64,000 nucleotides of DNA, taken from positions 15,144,849 through 15,208,848 of the forward strand of contig JAKZAP010000001.1 of the NCBI GenBank assembly GCA_023053575.1, in the 5' to 3' direction. Shown in pieces: positions 1 through 10,181 of the stretch. Each line of letters opens with the position of its first letter. The first letter of the stretch is position 1. Below the pieces are notes generated by a model. That model worked only from the letters and a program-made list of their open reading frames with translations. It ran no database searches and was not told the origin of the DNA. The DNA comes from Branchinecta lynchi. Taxonomy: Eukaryota > Arthropoda > Branchiopoda > Anostraca > Branchinectidae. A program made the position numbers and the translations under genes.

Positions 1-475
1 ATAGCATAAGCTTTTTAAACGGGATGTTCTAAAAAAATTAATCATATGATCAAAATGTATTCTTCAGCGTTGTAAAAACAACAACAAAATAATATAGGAA
101 GAAGGGACTAAATTAACTTTGCAGTCAGTTGTATTTATCCTTTTCAATCGTAGACATCGTGACGGATGAAAACTTGGAACAATATCTTATATAATCTAGT
201 TGGTAATAGAAAGCTATCCGTAACTTTTCAGGATTAAAATACCATAGATGACACTATTAATTATTATGAAACTAGCTCATTGCTTTACATTTTCGTTTGT
301 ATCCGTTGTGTAAACAGTTAATCCTCGGTTACATTGATAGACCATCGACACAAACTTTCTTACCGTCAGATTTATAGAAATCGAATACAATGTGCACCCA
401 TTTGCAAAAATTCCTAGCCCCTCGTGAACCGATTCCTATTTACAAGTCCCTCTCCCGTGATATACATTAAGTTAA
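1..475. other. Unassigned AT-rich sequence
   Basis: No open frame, RNA gene or repeat is recognised here. The last part resembles the start of the 147-bp unit that follows (the string TACAAGTCCC recurs), so a worn third copy of that tandem repeat may begin near 440. Confidence 0.5.
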
Positions 476-725
476 CCGGAAACAAATAATGGGTACACCA
501 GCTAGCAAAAGCTGCAAACCCATCATCGCAGAAGATGATTGTAGCATAACAGCCGATTATTACTTACAAGTCCCTTGCATATCTTACCATTGGGAACCAA
601 ATTGTTCTTACCATCGAATACACCGGAAACAAATAACAGGTATACCAACTAGCAAAAGCTGCAAACCCCTCATTACCGAAGATGATTATGGGCTAACAGT
701 TGACTGTTGCTTAAAAGTCCCCTAT
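476..725. repeat. 147-bp tandem repeat, about 1.7 copies
   Basis: Two copies start with CCGGAAACAAATAA at 476 and 623, exactly 147 bases apart. They also share AGCAAAAGCTGCAAACCC and GAAGATGATT. Because 147 is a multiple of three, one frame stays open through both copies (489-821), giving a 49-residue repeat with conserved SKSCKP and EDD. Substitutions are spread over all codon positions and no domain is recognised, so the open frame is probably a by-product of the repeat length. Confidence 0.6.
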
Positions 726-1605
726 ATGTATCATAACTGGTATCGCCTATTTTTGGTTTCAATGTACCTTACTATGAAGTTGTCAACCCCTTTGAAATTT
801 TCAAACTGGTGTATCTCATGAAGGAATTTTTGTACCAAAAAATGGATGACATATGCTTTGATCAGCTCATCAATGGCTATCGTTTGCCGTCGAAAAAAAA
901 AATTCTACCTGTCTTAGTTCAAAAGTTGACTTTTTTGCCGTAGGCCAACTTTCTAACGTCACGACTTAGAAAGGAGCAAAGGATAAGCTCTAGTTTCTTT
1001 AGCAATGAGAGAACTTTTAAAGTTTAAGAGGCACATCTGATACCGTTACTCTACCACAAACCAAAGTGCAAAAAAAAAAAATTATACACTCAGCTGAAAT
1101 CGTCGCAGACATGGACAGAAACAATAGATGGCAGCACTTTCGGACCCGTGGGAAAAAGCCACTTTTTTGTCTCTGTAGATTTTTCTATTTATCACTCAAA
1201 GAAGATATGTTGGCTGTGGGGCCGGGTAACTGCCGCATATATTTATTACTTATAGATTTTAGTCCATCTTCAATTTGAAACTGGTGCCTGCCTGCTTGCG
1301 TGCTAGAACGGAGCTTTCCACTCGAAAGCAGAAACATCTTTTGATGAAACGAAAGGTTCGCTACACAACTTCAGATAGTCCTCTCTGACATAGGCTATAC
1401 AACTCCACTTCACTTCGCAAACCGTAGGCTCTGGCTCGAGGACAAGCAAAAACCATCCTTATTGGCCCCAGGCAAGAGTTCTACGGAGCTTTCCAAAATG
1501 TAATGTCATATTCATCAATCCGGCCTAAGGTCCACACTTTCCGTAAAAACCGCACAGGTTAGACCCTTCTCAGTTACCAGGAATAAAATGAAATCGGAGT
1601 CATAG
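726..1605. other. Unassigned region before a poly(A) tract
   Basis: No gene is recognised. An AATAAAA hexamer-like signal near 1583 lies about 20 bases before a pure A tract, the arrangement left by a polyadenylated RNA copied back into DNA. The upstream sequence could therefore be the 3' part of a retroposed transcript, but no coding sequence can be read in it. Confidence 0.3.
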
Positions 1606-1632
1606 GAAAAAAAAAAAAAAAAAAAAAAAAAA
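1606..1632 (+). repeat. Poly(A) tract
   Basis: An uninterrupted run of about 26 A residues preceded by an AATAAAA signal. It lies at the junction with the LINE coding sequence that starts immediately after it. It most likely marks the 3' end of a retroposed sequence to its left. Confidence 0.6.
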
Positions 1633-1639
1633 CGAGGAC

Positions 1640-2974
1640 AAAACCAAAGTGTTGCTCTCGCAACACAATTACACCTTATTCGAAAAGATCAAAAAGAGCA
1701 AGCAAAAAAATTGGCAAATGAAATTAAGTGGAAAATAAAAGAAGCACAGGCTAATTATTACAAAAATGAGGTGGATCATCTTTTGGAGTCCAAGCCTTCG
1801 CAGTTCTTCCGTAAAGTTAAAAGTCTGACTGGAAAAAGTTCTCAACCAGTTGACTTCATGAAGGAGGAGCCACCAGAGAAAACTGCGAATGATTTAAATG
1901 CCCATTTCGCTGCAGTTGTGCTGTCTTACCCACCTCTTCCACCTGAAGACCCTCCACAAAATTTAACTGATCCTTCAAATGATAATTTAATGCCTGATAG
2001 TTCTTTGTCAAGTGTAACCCGTAAACTTTCCAAGCTAAAAAGAACTTCTGTAGCTCCTTTTGATATTCCAGTTGTTCTCGTTAAAGCATTTGCTAAAGAA
2101 TTAGCTTTCCCCGTTCAGATAATCTACAATAACTTAACGCGAACAGGTTGTTTTCCAAAGAAATGGAAGAAAGGTTTTATCACCCCCCATTCCAAAGAAA
2201 GGAGCACCTAATGATTTCTCTGGTGTACGGCCGATCACAGTTACATCAATTTTCAGAAGAATGTATGAAAGTTTTGTTGCCAAATGGCTTAAAGAATATC
2301 TTTTGAAAGTAACTGATCGAGAGCAGTTTGGTAACATTCCTAAGTATTCGACAGTCCATTACCTAGTTAATCTGATTGATTTTATTTTAAGACATCTAGA
2401 TAAACGTGGCAAATGGATAAATTTAATTGCAATTGGTTTTAAAAGGGCATTTGACCTTGTCGACCATAAAATTCTTTTAGAAAAAATGGTGGAAAAAAAT
2501 ATACCCGATTTTATCGTCAAAATCATCAAGAGCTTTTTGACAAATAGAGAGCAAACTGTAAAGTATAAAGGCAATTTTTCTACTTCTGTATCAGTTTTTT
2601 GTGGAGTTCCACAAGGAACTGTGATCGGTCCGCTGTGCTTCCTCCTCATGATAAATGCAATTGCTGCTGGGCTGGAGGACAGATGGAAATACGTTGATAA
2701 TTTGTCCCTAGCAGAAGTCGTATCTGAGGATTTGAAAAGTAACGCTGCCGGTTTCATCGACCAGGTTACCTCAGAAGCGACTGAAATGAATATGGTCGTG
2801 AATAAAGATAAGTGCTCGGTTACGACCTTTTCTTTTCTTAGAAAAACTCAGCCGTCTTTCGAACCTCGTATCGACCCTGGGCTCATTAGTGATAAAATAA
2901 CAATACTAGGTGTAGTGAGTTCTTCTGATCTTTCATGGCATGAACATAAAAGACAATTGTAAAGAAAGCTAACA
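1640..2974 (+). pseudogene. LINE reverse transcriptase fragment, 5' part of a split copy
   Basis: A translated stretch (frame of 1711-2211, then 2261-2962) reads as the linker and reverse transcriptase of a CR1/L2-like non-LTR retrotransposon. Recognisable pieces are a Lys-rich linker, FPKKWKKGFITP, motif A (KRAFDLVDH), motif B (GVPQGT..GPL) and the active-site box YVDN. Two frames are needed because an extra C in the run near 2190 shifts the frame, and another shift occurs near 2959. The motif-A aspartate position reads Gly (AIGFKRAFD, where the family has D-F-S-K-A-F-D) and the YVDD box reads YVDN, so the enzyme is dead. A foldback element splits it at 2975, and the C-terminal part resumes at 4011. 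Clade assignment is from memory of motif style. Confidence 0.85.
2961..2974 (+). repeat. Target-site duplication, left copy (14 bp)
   Basis: AAAGAAAGCTAACA occurs here and again at 4011-4024, directly flanking the foldback element. In the interrupted LINE this 14-mer encodes the KKAN that continues into the downstream fragment, which confirms that it was target sequence. Confidence 0.85.
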
Positions 2975-4010
2975 TAAATATTCTTTGAGCCCAAGCTGAC
3001 TTTGAAATATTTATTCAAACAATGTTTACAACGGATACGTCAGCTATGATTTTTCATCAGCGATATTTCGGCCTGAAAACTTAAATATTATTTTATTAAT
3101 GACCTCGTTCTACGTTTCTATTATGAGTACTTGCCTGAATATATTACTTTGAATAATCACTGCACGGAAAAACTAGTGCTGAGATTTAATTTTTGACACG
3201 GCTGCTGTTTTTGCTGCACGATTGGGGCGACGGCAGGAAATATTTTTTTCTGCATTTTGATCGACTTCGGTTTTGTTGTTAATAAGGGACTGAGGCAGAG
3301 CATGAGCAAGAAATTGACCACGCCCTCTCCAACGGACACCGTCATAACTATACTTTCAAATCTGCACTTGCAGAACATATTTTTGAAAACCCATCCCATT
3401 CAGTATATATTGAAAAAGCCCAAATTCTTGCAACGTGCACCGGACTCCATCAAACCATTCGAGAAGCCATTGAGATAAAGAAAAACCGAACAGGCATTAA
3501 CCGAGATACAGGCGAGTACTCTTTACCGGAAACGTGGAACGGGGTTATTAAGGGAAGAAAATTTAAGCCTCAGTCCCTTATTAACAACCCGTGCAGTGAT
3601 TATTCAAAGTAATATATTCAGGCAAGTACTCATAATAGAAACGTAGAACGAGGTCATTAATAAAATAATATTTAAGTTTTCAGCCCCTTATTAATGAAAA
3701 AACCGAAGTTGATCAAAATGCAGAAAAAACCCTTTCCTGTCATCGCCCCAATCGTGCAGCAAAAACAGCGTCGTTGTCAAAAATTAAATCTCAGGACTAG
3801 TTTTTTCACCATAGTGGTATTTGAAGATAATTTACTTTAATAAGTTATTTATAGTCGGTAGAAGCTTCAGTTATTTATTACAGGTTTGTTTCCTTCCCCG
3901 AAGTTGAACCAGAAGATTGACAGCCTGACGAGGACCCTTGCCAAGAAGGGCCGAAATATCGCTGATGAAAAATCATAGCTGACGTATCCGTTGTAAACAT
4001 TGTTTGAATA
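2975..4010. mobile_element. Foldback element with 63-bp perfect terminal-proximal inverted repeats
   Basis: The sequence 3011-3073 is the exact reverse complement of 3949-4011. Further inverted segments lie inside: 3077-3168 against 3591-3684, and 3169-3290 against 3688-3812. Most of the element can therefore fold on itself. It has no coding capacity. Its left end carries a family signature (AGCCCAAGCTGAC) that recurs in at least five other places in the window. It interrupts a LINE and is flanked by a 14-bp duplication. That length is unlike common cut-and-paste transposons and more like retroelement insertion. Right-arm sequence carries a hammerhead-like motif. A non-autonomous Penelope-like element is one possible identity (inference). 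Confidence 0.75.
3919..3998 (+). ncRNA. Hammerhead-ribozyme-like motif
   Basis: CTGACGA at 3925-3931 is followed by a stem-II hairpin: G32-C52, G33-C51, a bulged A, CCCTT pairing AAGGG, loop GCCAAG. GAAA follows at 3953-3956. These match the conserved hammerhead core, including the G10.1-C11.1 pair. A closed stem III can form (ATAT with GTAT, then GCT with AGC and ATG with CAT), returning to an ATC triplet at 3986-3988. A five-pair stem I (GACAGC region with GTTGT) closes the outside, but one extra C lies between the cleavage triplet and stem I. Hammerheads of this layout are known in Penelope-like elements. Activity is not shown. Confidence 0.5.
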
Positions 4011-4390
4011 AAAGAAAGCTAACAGCGCAGTTCAAATGCTAAAAACACTGAACAAGTTTCGGGTTCCTAAGGACAAGCTAAAGCTAATGTTTTGCTCTTT
4101 CCTTCGACCCTATGTCGAATATGCTTGTCCGGTTTGGCACTTTGCTCTTACTCAAGGTGAAACTGCCAAAATAGAGCGAGTTCAGAAGAGATCGCTGCAA
4201 ATTATCTATGGTGGTTCCCCCCTACCATACACTGTAAAGTAAAATACCCCTTTTTTTGTGAAATACGTTGCAAATGACACGGATTCCATTTGCCCAGCTT
4301 TACTTTCTGAGCTTTAGAAAAGGCATACATCGTTAGATCAGGTTGAAAGATAGTGGACTGTGCTGAGACTTGTAAGAGTAAAGGCAATGT
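4011..4390 (+). pseudogene. LINE reverse transcriptase fragment, 3' part of the split copy
   Basis: Continues the LINE interrupted at 2974. The frame 4012-4242 reads KKANSAVQMLKTLNKF, then LRPYVEYACPVWH and a KIERVQKRSLQII segment. These are the typical 'thumb' region of CR1/L2-like reverse transcriptases (established motif style). Stops and frame loss follow after 4242, with coding-like remnants to about 4390. The element's 3' end is not clear. Confidence 0.8.
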
Positions 4391-5410
4391 AATACATATA
4401 ACGCTAGAAAAGGAAATTTATTTTCGTTCGATTTTGCAACTGGAAAACTCTTCAAACAAAAACGTTACCATGGTCTTTTTTTCTCACGAACTTGCGTCGC
4501 CCGGATTTCTTTTGGTTCTCCTCTGCGTACGATATGGTCATGAAGGCTCAAAATGACTCCTTTTCGGTTTAATTGAAGGTCTATATCTTGAAAAAAAAAT
4601 AAAAAATCTGTCCACTTCAACATTTTTACAAAAAGAGTTTCAGCTTGATGGCTAGTTTGTAACATTTTCTGTGAAACGTTTTTGTAAAAGAAACTGTTTT
4701 GAGAACTGTTTTAAGATTCATTGAACAAAGTATAGGTTGCAAAACGTTTCTGCAATAAACGTTTATGGACCTTGAACCCTGAGTTCGAACTTTTTGCGGA
4801 GGCTATGTATTCGTCAATTCAGTTTCGGTAAACCCTACAATCAGAAACTACAATCGGAAAATTATGTGTCTCGATCAGAGGTATTACCAGCCAAAATATT
4901 TCGGGGAAGGGGGGAAGGTAATTACCGACTGGCTGGTCGTTTTACCGACTGTTTTAGCAGAGATACCAACAGTTTTTAAGAATAATGCATGTTTGACGAA
5001 AAATCGACTGTTTTGAAGATTGAAAACTTTGTTTTTGTATTGACTGTATCCGTTTGACTATTTCCACAAATTGAATGGACAACCTCCCCCCCCCCCCCCC
5101 ATTCGTGGTGCCCCTGGTCTCGATTCTTGTTCTTGTTATCGCTTTGCTTTTAACCTTTACAACATCACTTTGATATCCATGTTTTATTGGGTTCTGGGGT
5201 AAATAGATAAAATTCATGAGGTAAAAGCCAAGAAAAGAGCGTAGCTTGGTCGACAACCAAGGTCATTCAACAAGAAGTAATTTATATATAATTTAGGGAA
5301 ACATAAAAACCGTAAAAAACGGTCGAAGTGATCGAACTTTTCCGAAAACAGAAAAGGGCATAAACGAAATAACTTAACACTGTGAGATACGGGACTTCCT
5401 AAAAGTGTGT
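4391..5410. other. Unassigned region
   Basis: No gene is recognised. The stretch holds an A-rich segment near 4590, a C homopolymer at about 5087-5100 and repeated ACCGACTG strings near 4925-4950. Open frames are short and overlap on both strands without motifs. Confidence 0.4.
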
Positions 5411-5459
5411 TCTCGCCGTTCCCCGAGGACTCCTCTGGGAATCGAAGGGAACGGCGAGA
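5411..5459. repeat. Perfect 13-bp inverted repeat with 23-bp loop
   Basis: TCTCGCCGTTCCC at 5411-5423 is the exact reverse complement of GGGAACGGCGAGA at 5447-5459. The surrounding 300 bases are GC-richer than the flanks and repeat the words GACTCC, CCCGG and GGGAGT (5420-5500 and 5705-5760), which suggests a worn palindromic element. No coding role is seen. Confidence 0.6.
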
Positions 5460-6255
5460 ATAGAGGGAGTCCCTCCACGCGGACTCCGCCTAGGAAAACA
5501 ACAAGAACACGGAGAATGCTTCTAAAATGTATTTTATTCGAAAAAAAGAATGTGCAGTTGACGAAATTACTAGATCCACTTTATTTTTGGATTTGTTTAT
5601 TCTGATTCTTTTTTATTAATTTTACATTGCACAAACGCTGGCAAAAACTGATTCCCCTCCGAATATGAAAGGGAGTCCTTTTTGACGGTGGTGATGATTA
5701 TCAGAGCATTCCCCGCCCGTGGGGACTCGGGAGAATAGTGGGAGTGATTCCCCGGGACAAACAAAAACTTGGCTACTCTTTAAGCGGAGACCTAAGGGAA
5801 CGTCGAGCTTAAGTGAAAGCGTTTGTGAACCTGCAATTGGCTGGAAAAGGTATCCTACCTTTTTTTTTATCGCATCATTACATTTTTCGCATAGGTGTTT
5901 GAAAAAATATTACAGCTTAAAATCTTTATACTCTTATTACAAAAGCGAATTATGCTGCGAATTACACAAAGCGTCATAGCCAATCAAAAGTAAAAAGCAA
6001 TTAACATCTTACTTTCACAACTCTGTTAGAAAAATATTATTGAACTAGTTGGCAACATTTCTACCATTAACAGGCTATAATTGTCATCATACGCAGATAA
6101 GTATATGTTAACTCGGGAATCTAAATCAAAAGTCCTTTACCTCCCGCTGTTAAACTCATTTTGTTAGCTCCCTTCCATGAAAGAAAATTCCGTTTTCTTC
6201 TTGTTTGTCGTGCCATCTTTCAAACTGAAAAGTGCGCGAACTGTGACTCATCACT
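5460..6255. other. Unassigned region
   Basis: No gene or clear repeat is identified apart from the GC-rich echoes of the preceding hairpin up to about 5830. Confidence 0.4.
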
Positions 6256-7800
6256 ATGGAGGAATCAGATCATTATATAAATTTGTCGAAAAGGACAAAG
6301 ATGTTCTGGAGTTCTGCCAGAGTAAGTAAATAATTTAATCTCTGTTTTTGTTTTCTTTGTTAGCCTGTCTCAGACCAACTGGATGCTCGTAAGCTTTTCT
6401 TGGTTAGCCTGTCTTAGACCAACTGAATGCTCATAAGCTACAATCCTATTTGCATAAGCTTAGTGAAGAAATGATTGCTTAATTCCCTTAATTAATTTCT
6501 TTTGACAATTCTGTGAATAATTTCTGAACTCTTTCTAATACCAATCTAATTTAATACCAATCAGTTTTACTTTCACCTGACTAACTTACCTGACCAAACC
6601 CAGCAAATCAGCATTAGAACTTAGCCTAGTCTTGTGAATGCTATGCTTTTCACCTGAAAGGGTGAGGTGTAAATACTGTGGTTATAAATTCTACAGTGAG
6701 TTGTTTCTTGAGAAACATTAGGCGATAGATGTTTCGTACATATGGAGATTGATCGAGATACGCTTTTCTGCCTTTATTTTGTCAGAAAAGATTTTGTATA
6801 GTAGTTTTGTAAGTCAAGTTTGGATGTCCACATCCAGTTGGTTCATCCTTCTGATACTGTGAATTCCCTATTGTCTTGTCCTGGTCTTGTCTTGGGGTTT
6901 TTAATCCTACTTCATCTTCTGACACTGCATCCCTTCCTGAACCTTTCCCTATCCCTCAGCCTCCCATACCATCTCAATTCCCAAATTTTGTTGTTGATGA
7001 TACTGATATTGGAGAAAATGTTTTTGCTATTTTCCTGATGTGACAGTTGAGCGGGAAGAAGCAAAGCTTTTCCTTAAGTAAGTAATTTATTTACGACCCA
7101 CCATTCTGAAAAGGCAGAGTAAATGAAGAAAATAAACAAAACACATAAACACGCAGAAAAAAGATAGGCTACTTAATTTTTAATCTTTGGTAAGGAAGCA
7201 GTGGATGACTTTTTGCGCTGGTTGGGCCCTGTTGTCCATGATTTTTGAAAGCGATGAGGAAACATCCCAAAGGGTCACACTTGCATCTTGAATTTTGAAT
7301 TTCTCTGTCAATGTATGGTTATGACATAATTTCGTTAAGTGGAGCAGGTGCTTCGCATATTTAAAATAGCATGATCTCATCTTTTGAATCTTCAGTATTA
7401 AGCTTCAATATCTCCACACAGTCAGTAAGAAGGTTTCTGATGAAATTATTGCTGGAATTCAGAAACTTCAACCTTTATGTCAAGCACATTGTTTTGGTTC
7501 TGACCCAGAAGTTTATGTTTATGTTCCATTTGAGAGGCTGGACTCAAAGGATAAGAGAATTGTTTTTTACCATTGCAACCTACATCTACCAACAGTTTGA
7601 CCATATTACTTTACAAAATAGTTTTTTCAAGTGGAAAGGAAGAAATAAGAGAATGCTGTGGGTACAGAGTATAATTGCATGAAAATCTGAATGCTATGAT
7701 GGGAGATCCTGAAATAATATCTTGGTAGTTTCAAGGAAAGAAGTACAAGGCTTCAAATACTGTCAGTTATACTGATGCTCTTTCTAAAAAGAATTTGTGT
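6256..7800 (+). pseudogene. Decayed multi-exon coding relic
   Basis: Coding-like pieces with splice signals lie in order. A 22-codon ATG-initiated segment (6256-6321) ends exactly at a GTAAGT donor. A Pro-rich segment (about 6895-7077; PTSSSDTASLPEPFPIPQPP, then VVDDTDIGENVFAI) reads on to another GTAAGT at 7078 only if one missing T near 7033 is restored. After a TTCAG acceptor-like site, a 66-codon stretch (7403-7600) contains KKVSDEIIAGIQKLQPL and DPEVYVYVPFERLDSKDKR. A further broken stretch follows near 7680-7800 (ENLNAMMGDPEI, then KASNTVSYTDALSKKN). Stops and shifts separate the parts. Introns are kept, so it is not a processed copy. I do not recognise the protein; it could be a transposon-borne gene or an old duplicate. 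Confidence 0.45.
6359..6440. repeat. 44-bp tandem duplication
   Basis: GTTAGCCTGTCTCAGACCAA begins at 6359 and recurs with two changes at 6403, with ACTGGATGCTCGTAAGCT following in each. It lies in the putative intron after the first relic exon. Confidence 0.7.
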
Positions 7801-7849
7801 TGTGCTGCGTTAAATTGTGCTCTCTGATTTGTTGTTGATAAGTCTCAAG

Positions 7850-7935
7850 TTATCAATTCGCCTTATTCTGGCTCAGTATTCAAAGTGGACTAGATTCTGT
7901 TAGTCCCCCATTGTCTCTAAATCAACACAATCAAC
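7850..7935 (+). repeat. Fragment of the TCTGTTAATCCCCCATTG repeat
   Basis: TTCTGTTAGTCCCCCATTG and adjoining bases match 46885-46935 and, inverted, 47763-47810. The fragment abuts the decayed coding relic. Confidence 0.6.
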
Positions 7936-8009
7936 ACTTATGTGTGTCTATAGACGATGAAAATTGGCTTGACCATTTGAGACTTGAGATGATTAGCTTA
8001 AAATAGTCA

Positions 8010-8395
8010 GTTTCCCAATCTGACCATCGTGGGGAGGGGGTGAGGGTGGAGAATCCGGAGTCTTGAGGCATGTATAACTTTCGAAGGGGTGATCGGATCT
8101 GAATGAAACTTGATATTTGGAAAAGCCTTGTATCTCAAATTTCCGAGATCAGTTCCAACCAGATCCCATGAATGTGGGGTGGGGGTAGTTGGAGGGGAGA
8201 ACCGGCAATCTTGTGACACCCTTAGAGTGGAGCGATGAAACTTGGCGGGAAGAGCAAGCACAAGCCATAGATACGTCACAGTACCGGACCAGATTCGGGC
8301 ACCTTTGTGGGAGTTGTATTGGGTGTGGGTCCGAAATTCCGGTCACCGCGAGTTAGGGTACTTCCAGATCCGCAAGGACGATCAAACTCGACTTT
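8010..8395. repeat. Dispersed repeat with two GATGAAACTTGG-type modules
   Basis: Two related modules (about 8045-8165 and 8185-8345) share the order G-rich tract, GGAGAA.CCGG, gap, GAATGAAACTTGATA or GATGAAACTTGGCGG. The GATGAAACTTGG word is also the hallmark of the right end of the CCGG-monomer family further on. No protein is recognised in any frame. Confidence 0.5.
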
Positions 8396-8439
8396 GAACA
8401 TCAGAGACTTAACAAGATTGGCTTAGAAATTGTCATTGT

Positions 8440-8900
8440 CATTTCTCAGATTCGACAATCCCTTGAAGTATTATTAAAGCAAAATATACTTTTTCATGAT
8501 CCCCATTAGCCCATGATCGTTTATGCCTCAAGGATTTTGCTAAGAAATGAATTTTTAGCACCCTTAAATTACATATCTTACCGAAAAGTAAAAAAAAATA
8601 CTTTTGACCAAAAGATATAATTATATTCGTGATCCCAAGGGCCCCTGATCCGTTTTGCCTCAAGGGTTTTGTGATTTCCTTAAAGTAAAAACAATTATTT
8701 TGAGCAACATATTTTCATGATTTCGATGAGCTTATCATCATTTGTGCAAGAGTGTTCGTTACGGATGAATGTTCTAGCGCCTTTAAAGTGAGCATCATCA
8801 CAGCCAAATGCGTAAATATAATAGTGTTTTAAGAACGATCCATTCTCACGATTTCAAAGGACCCATGATCATTCTTATCTCAAGGGGTTTGTTTACAAAT
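8440..8900. repeat. Diverged tandem repeat, four units
   Basis: Units of about 100-135 bases share the order TCATGAT, a GGCCCATGATC-like word, TT-TGCCTCAAGGGTTTTG, then CCTTAAAGTAA. They begin near 8490, 8625, 8725 and 8848. Divergence between units is high, so the array is old. Confidence 0.6.
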
Positions 8901-9287
8901 CAACACAACTAACGCACGAATTGGCAAATTCCTATTTTCATCCTCTGATACAACGTTGCAAGTGCCATATGAGCTTCTAGCTCTTGTCTTCTGAACTCTT
9001 ACTGAATAAAATATTAGCTTATAAAGTCATTATTGTTGACTATACATGTATATAAATGGTAATGGTGATAGGGATAGGAGAGGAATTTCTGTGAGATTGC
9101 TACAGTAAGAAGCCTTTTCAGAAAACTCACGTTTTTTCAAACGCGGAGGTCAGACGTTTGCATCGGTCATTGATTTCCATCGTCTCTTAACTAATGTGTC
9201 GCGCAGAAGACTATCCTAATCAGAAGAAGGAAGCTTGTTTTTCATCGGATATTATTATGTCTCACGTGTACTTCTGGCACGAATTCC
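8901..9287. other. Unassigned region
   Basis: No gene or repeat recognised. Confidence 0.4.
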
Positions 9288-9485
9288 CGATGAAACGTTA
9301 TGTAGCTGCAATCCTTCAGCATGCAACGCTGCCGGCCCTTTGAACCAGTTTTCCGATGAAACGTTATGTAGCTGCAACCCTTCAGCATGCAACGCTGCCG
9401 GCCCTTTGAACCAGTTTTGCGATGAAACGTTATGTAGCTGCAACCCTTCAGGATGCAACACTGCCGGCCCTTTGAACCAGTTTTC
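9288..9485. repeat. 66-bp tandem array, three copies
   Basis: The unit starting CGATGAAACGTTATGTAGCT occurs at 9288, 9354 and 9420 with only a few substitutions. The period of 66 keeps frames open on both strands. On the + strand (9235-9507) it gives a 22-residue Cys-containing unit (DETLCSCNPSACNAAGPLNQ), and on the - strand a second open frame. Both being open argues for DNA repetition rather than selection on protein. An inverted partial copy (GGGCCGGCAGCGTTGCAT) lies at about 9630-9648. Confidence 0.75.
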
Positions 9486-9499
9486 TAAGAAACGCTTTT

Positions 9500-9660
9500 G
9501 CAAATAGAAACGCTTTCTCCTGCAACATATTCTTGTGCGGTACGTTTTCTCTTGAAACGGATTCGCTAAAACGGTTTATAGGAGAAACGCTTTACTAGAA
9601 AACTGGCAAATTCTGAAAACTGGTTCATAGGGCCGGCAGCGTTGCATATATAAAAAACGT
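9500..9660. repeat. GAAACG-rich segment with inverted partial copy of the 66-bp unit
   Basis: Several GAAACG/AAACGCTTT words and, near 9610-9648, GAAAACTGGTTCATAGGGCC, the inverse of the end of the 66-bp unit. The array and this segment may be one palindromic element. Confidence 0.45.
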
Positions 9661-9819
9661 TGCGTTTTACTTTAGAGTGTACTCTTTTTACCTCAAAGAA
9701 TTTAAAATTGAATCCCTTTCTTCCCACCGCGAAAAACTATGCCGCAACCTTGGCTCCTCCCTTTCCCATGTACCGTTCATTCCTTCCCCCACCCTTTGTT
9801 CCTGTAAGATGTCGTCCCC

Positions 9820-10130
9820 CCCCCCCCCCCCCGAGAAGTGGCTGAAAAGGTTCTCAAACTGATCCCAATCTACTGTAACACTATGCGCTACAGTAGAAGC
9901 TTTGTGCCGAGCTTCGTAAAGCAGTACAATGATCTTTAGCATTTATCTGCCTTGTTAATTTTTGTTCTTTTAAATTATCTGTTGACAACTTATTTTATCT
10001 TTATTTATGACTACAAAAACATCGTATTTGGGCTCTGCCCACGAGAGATATGTTTTGCTTTATTATTGAATAAATTGAAATTATCCCTATTCTAGCTTTT
10101 AGCTATTCGGATTAAACTTGATTGATCGAT
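9820..10130 (+). mobile_element. LINE 3' end remnant
   Basis: A short stem-loop GGGCTCTGCCC at 10030-10040, followed within 50 bases by an AT-rich tail (TTATTATTGAATAAATTG), has the same form as the 3' ends of other LINE remnants in the window. No reverse transcriptase remains. A C homopolymer lies just upstream at about 9813-9831. The left limit is a guess. Confidence 0.4.
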
Positions 10131-10181
10131 TGATTGATCTAGAGTCTGTTTTTGCCCATCTTCACCTGTTGCGTTCGCTGC

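Noticed and set aside
1640..4390. An active LINE
   Set aside because: Two frameshifts, altered motif A and YVDN active site, and a 1-kb insertion.
7371..7682. 103-codon hydrophobic protein
   Set aside because: It is an alternative frame across the better coding-like relic at 7403-7600.
9288..9485. Regularly spaced repeats as a CRISPR array
   Set aside because: The units are directly joined 66-mers without unique spacers, and the window is animal DNA.
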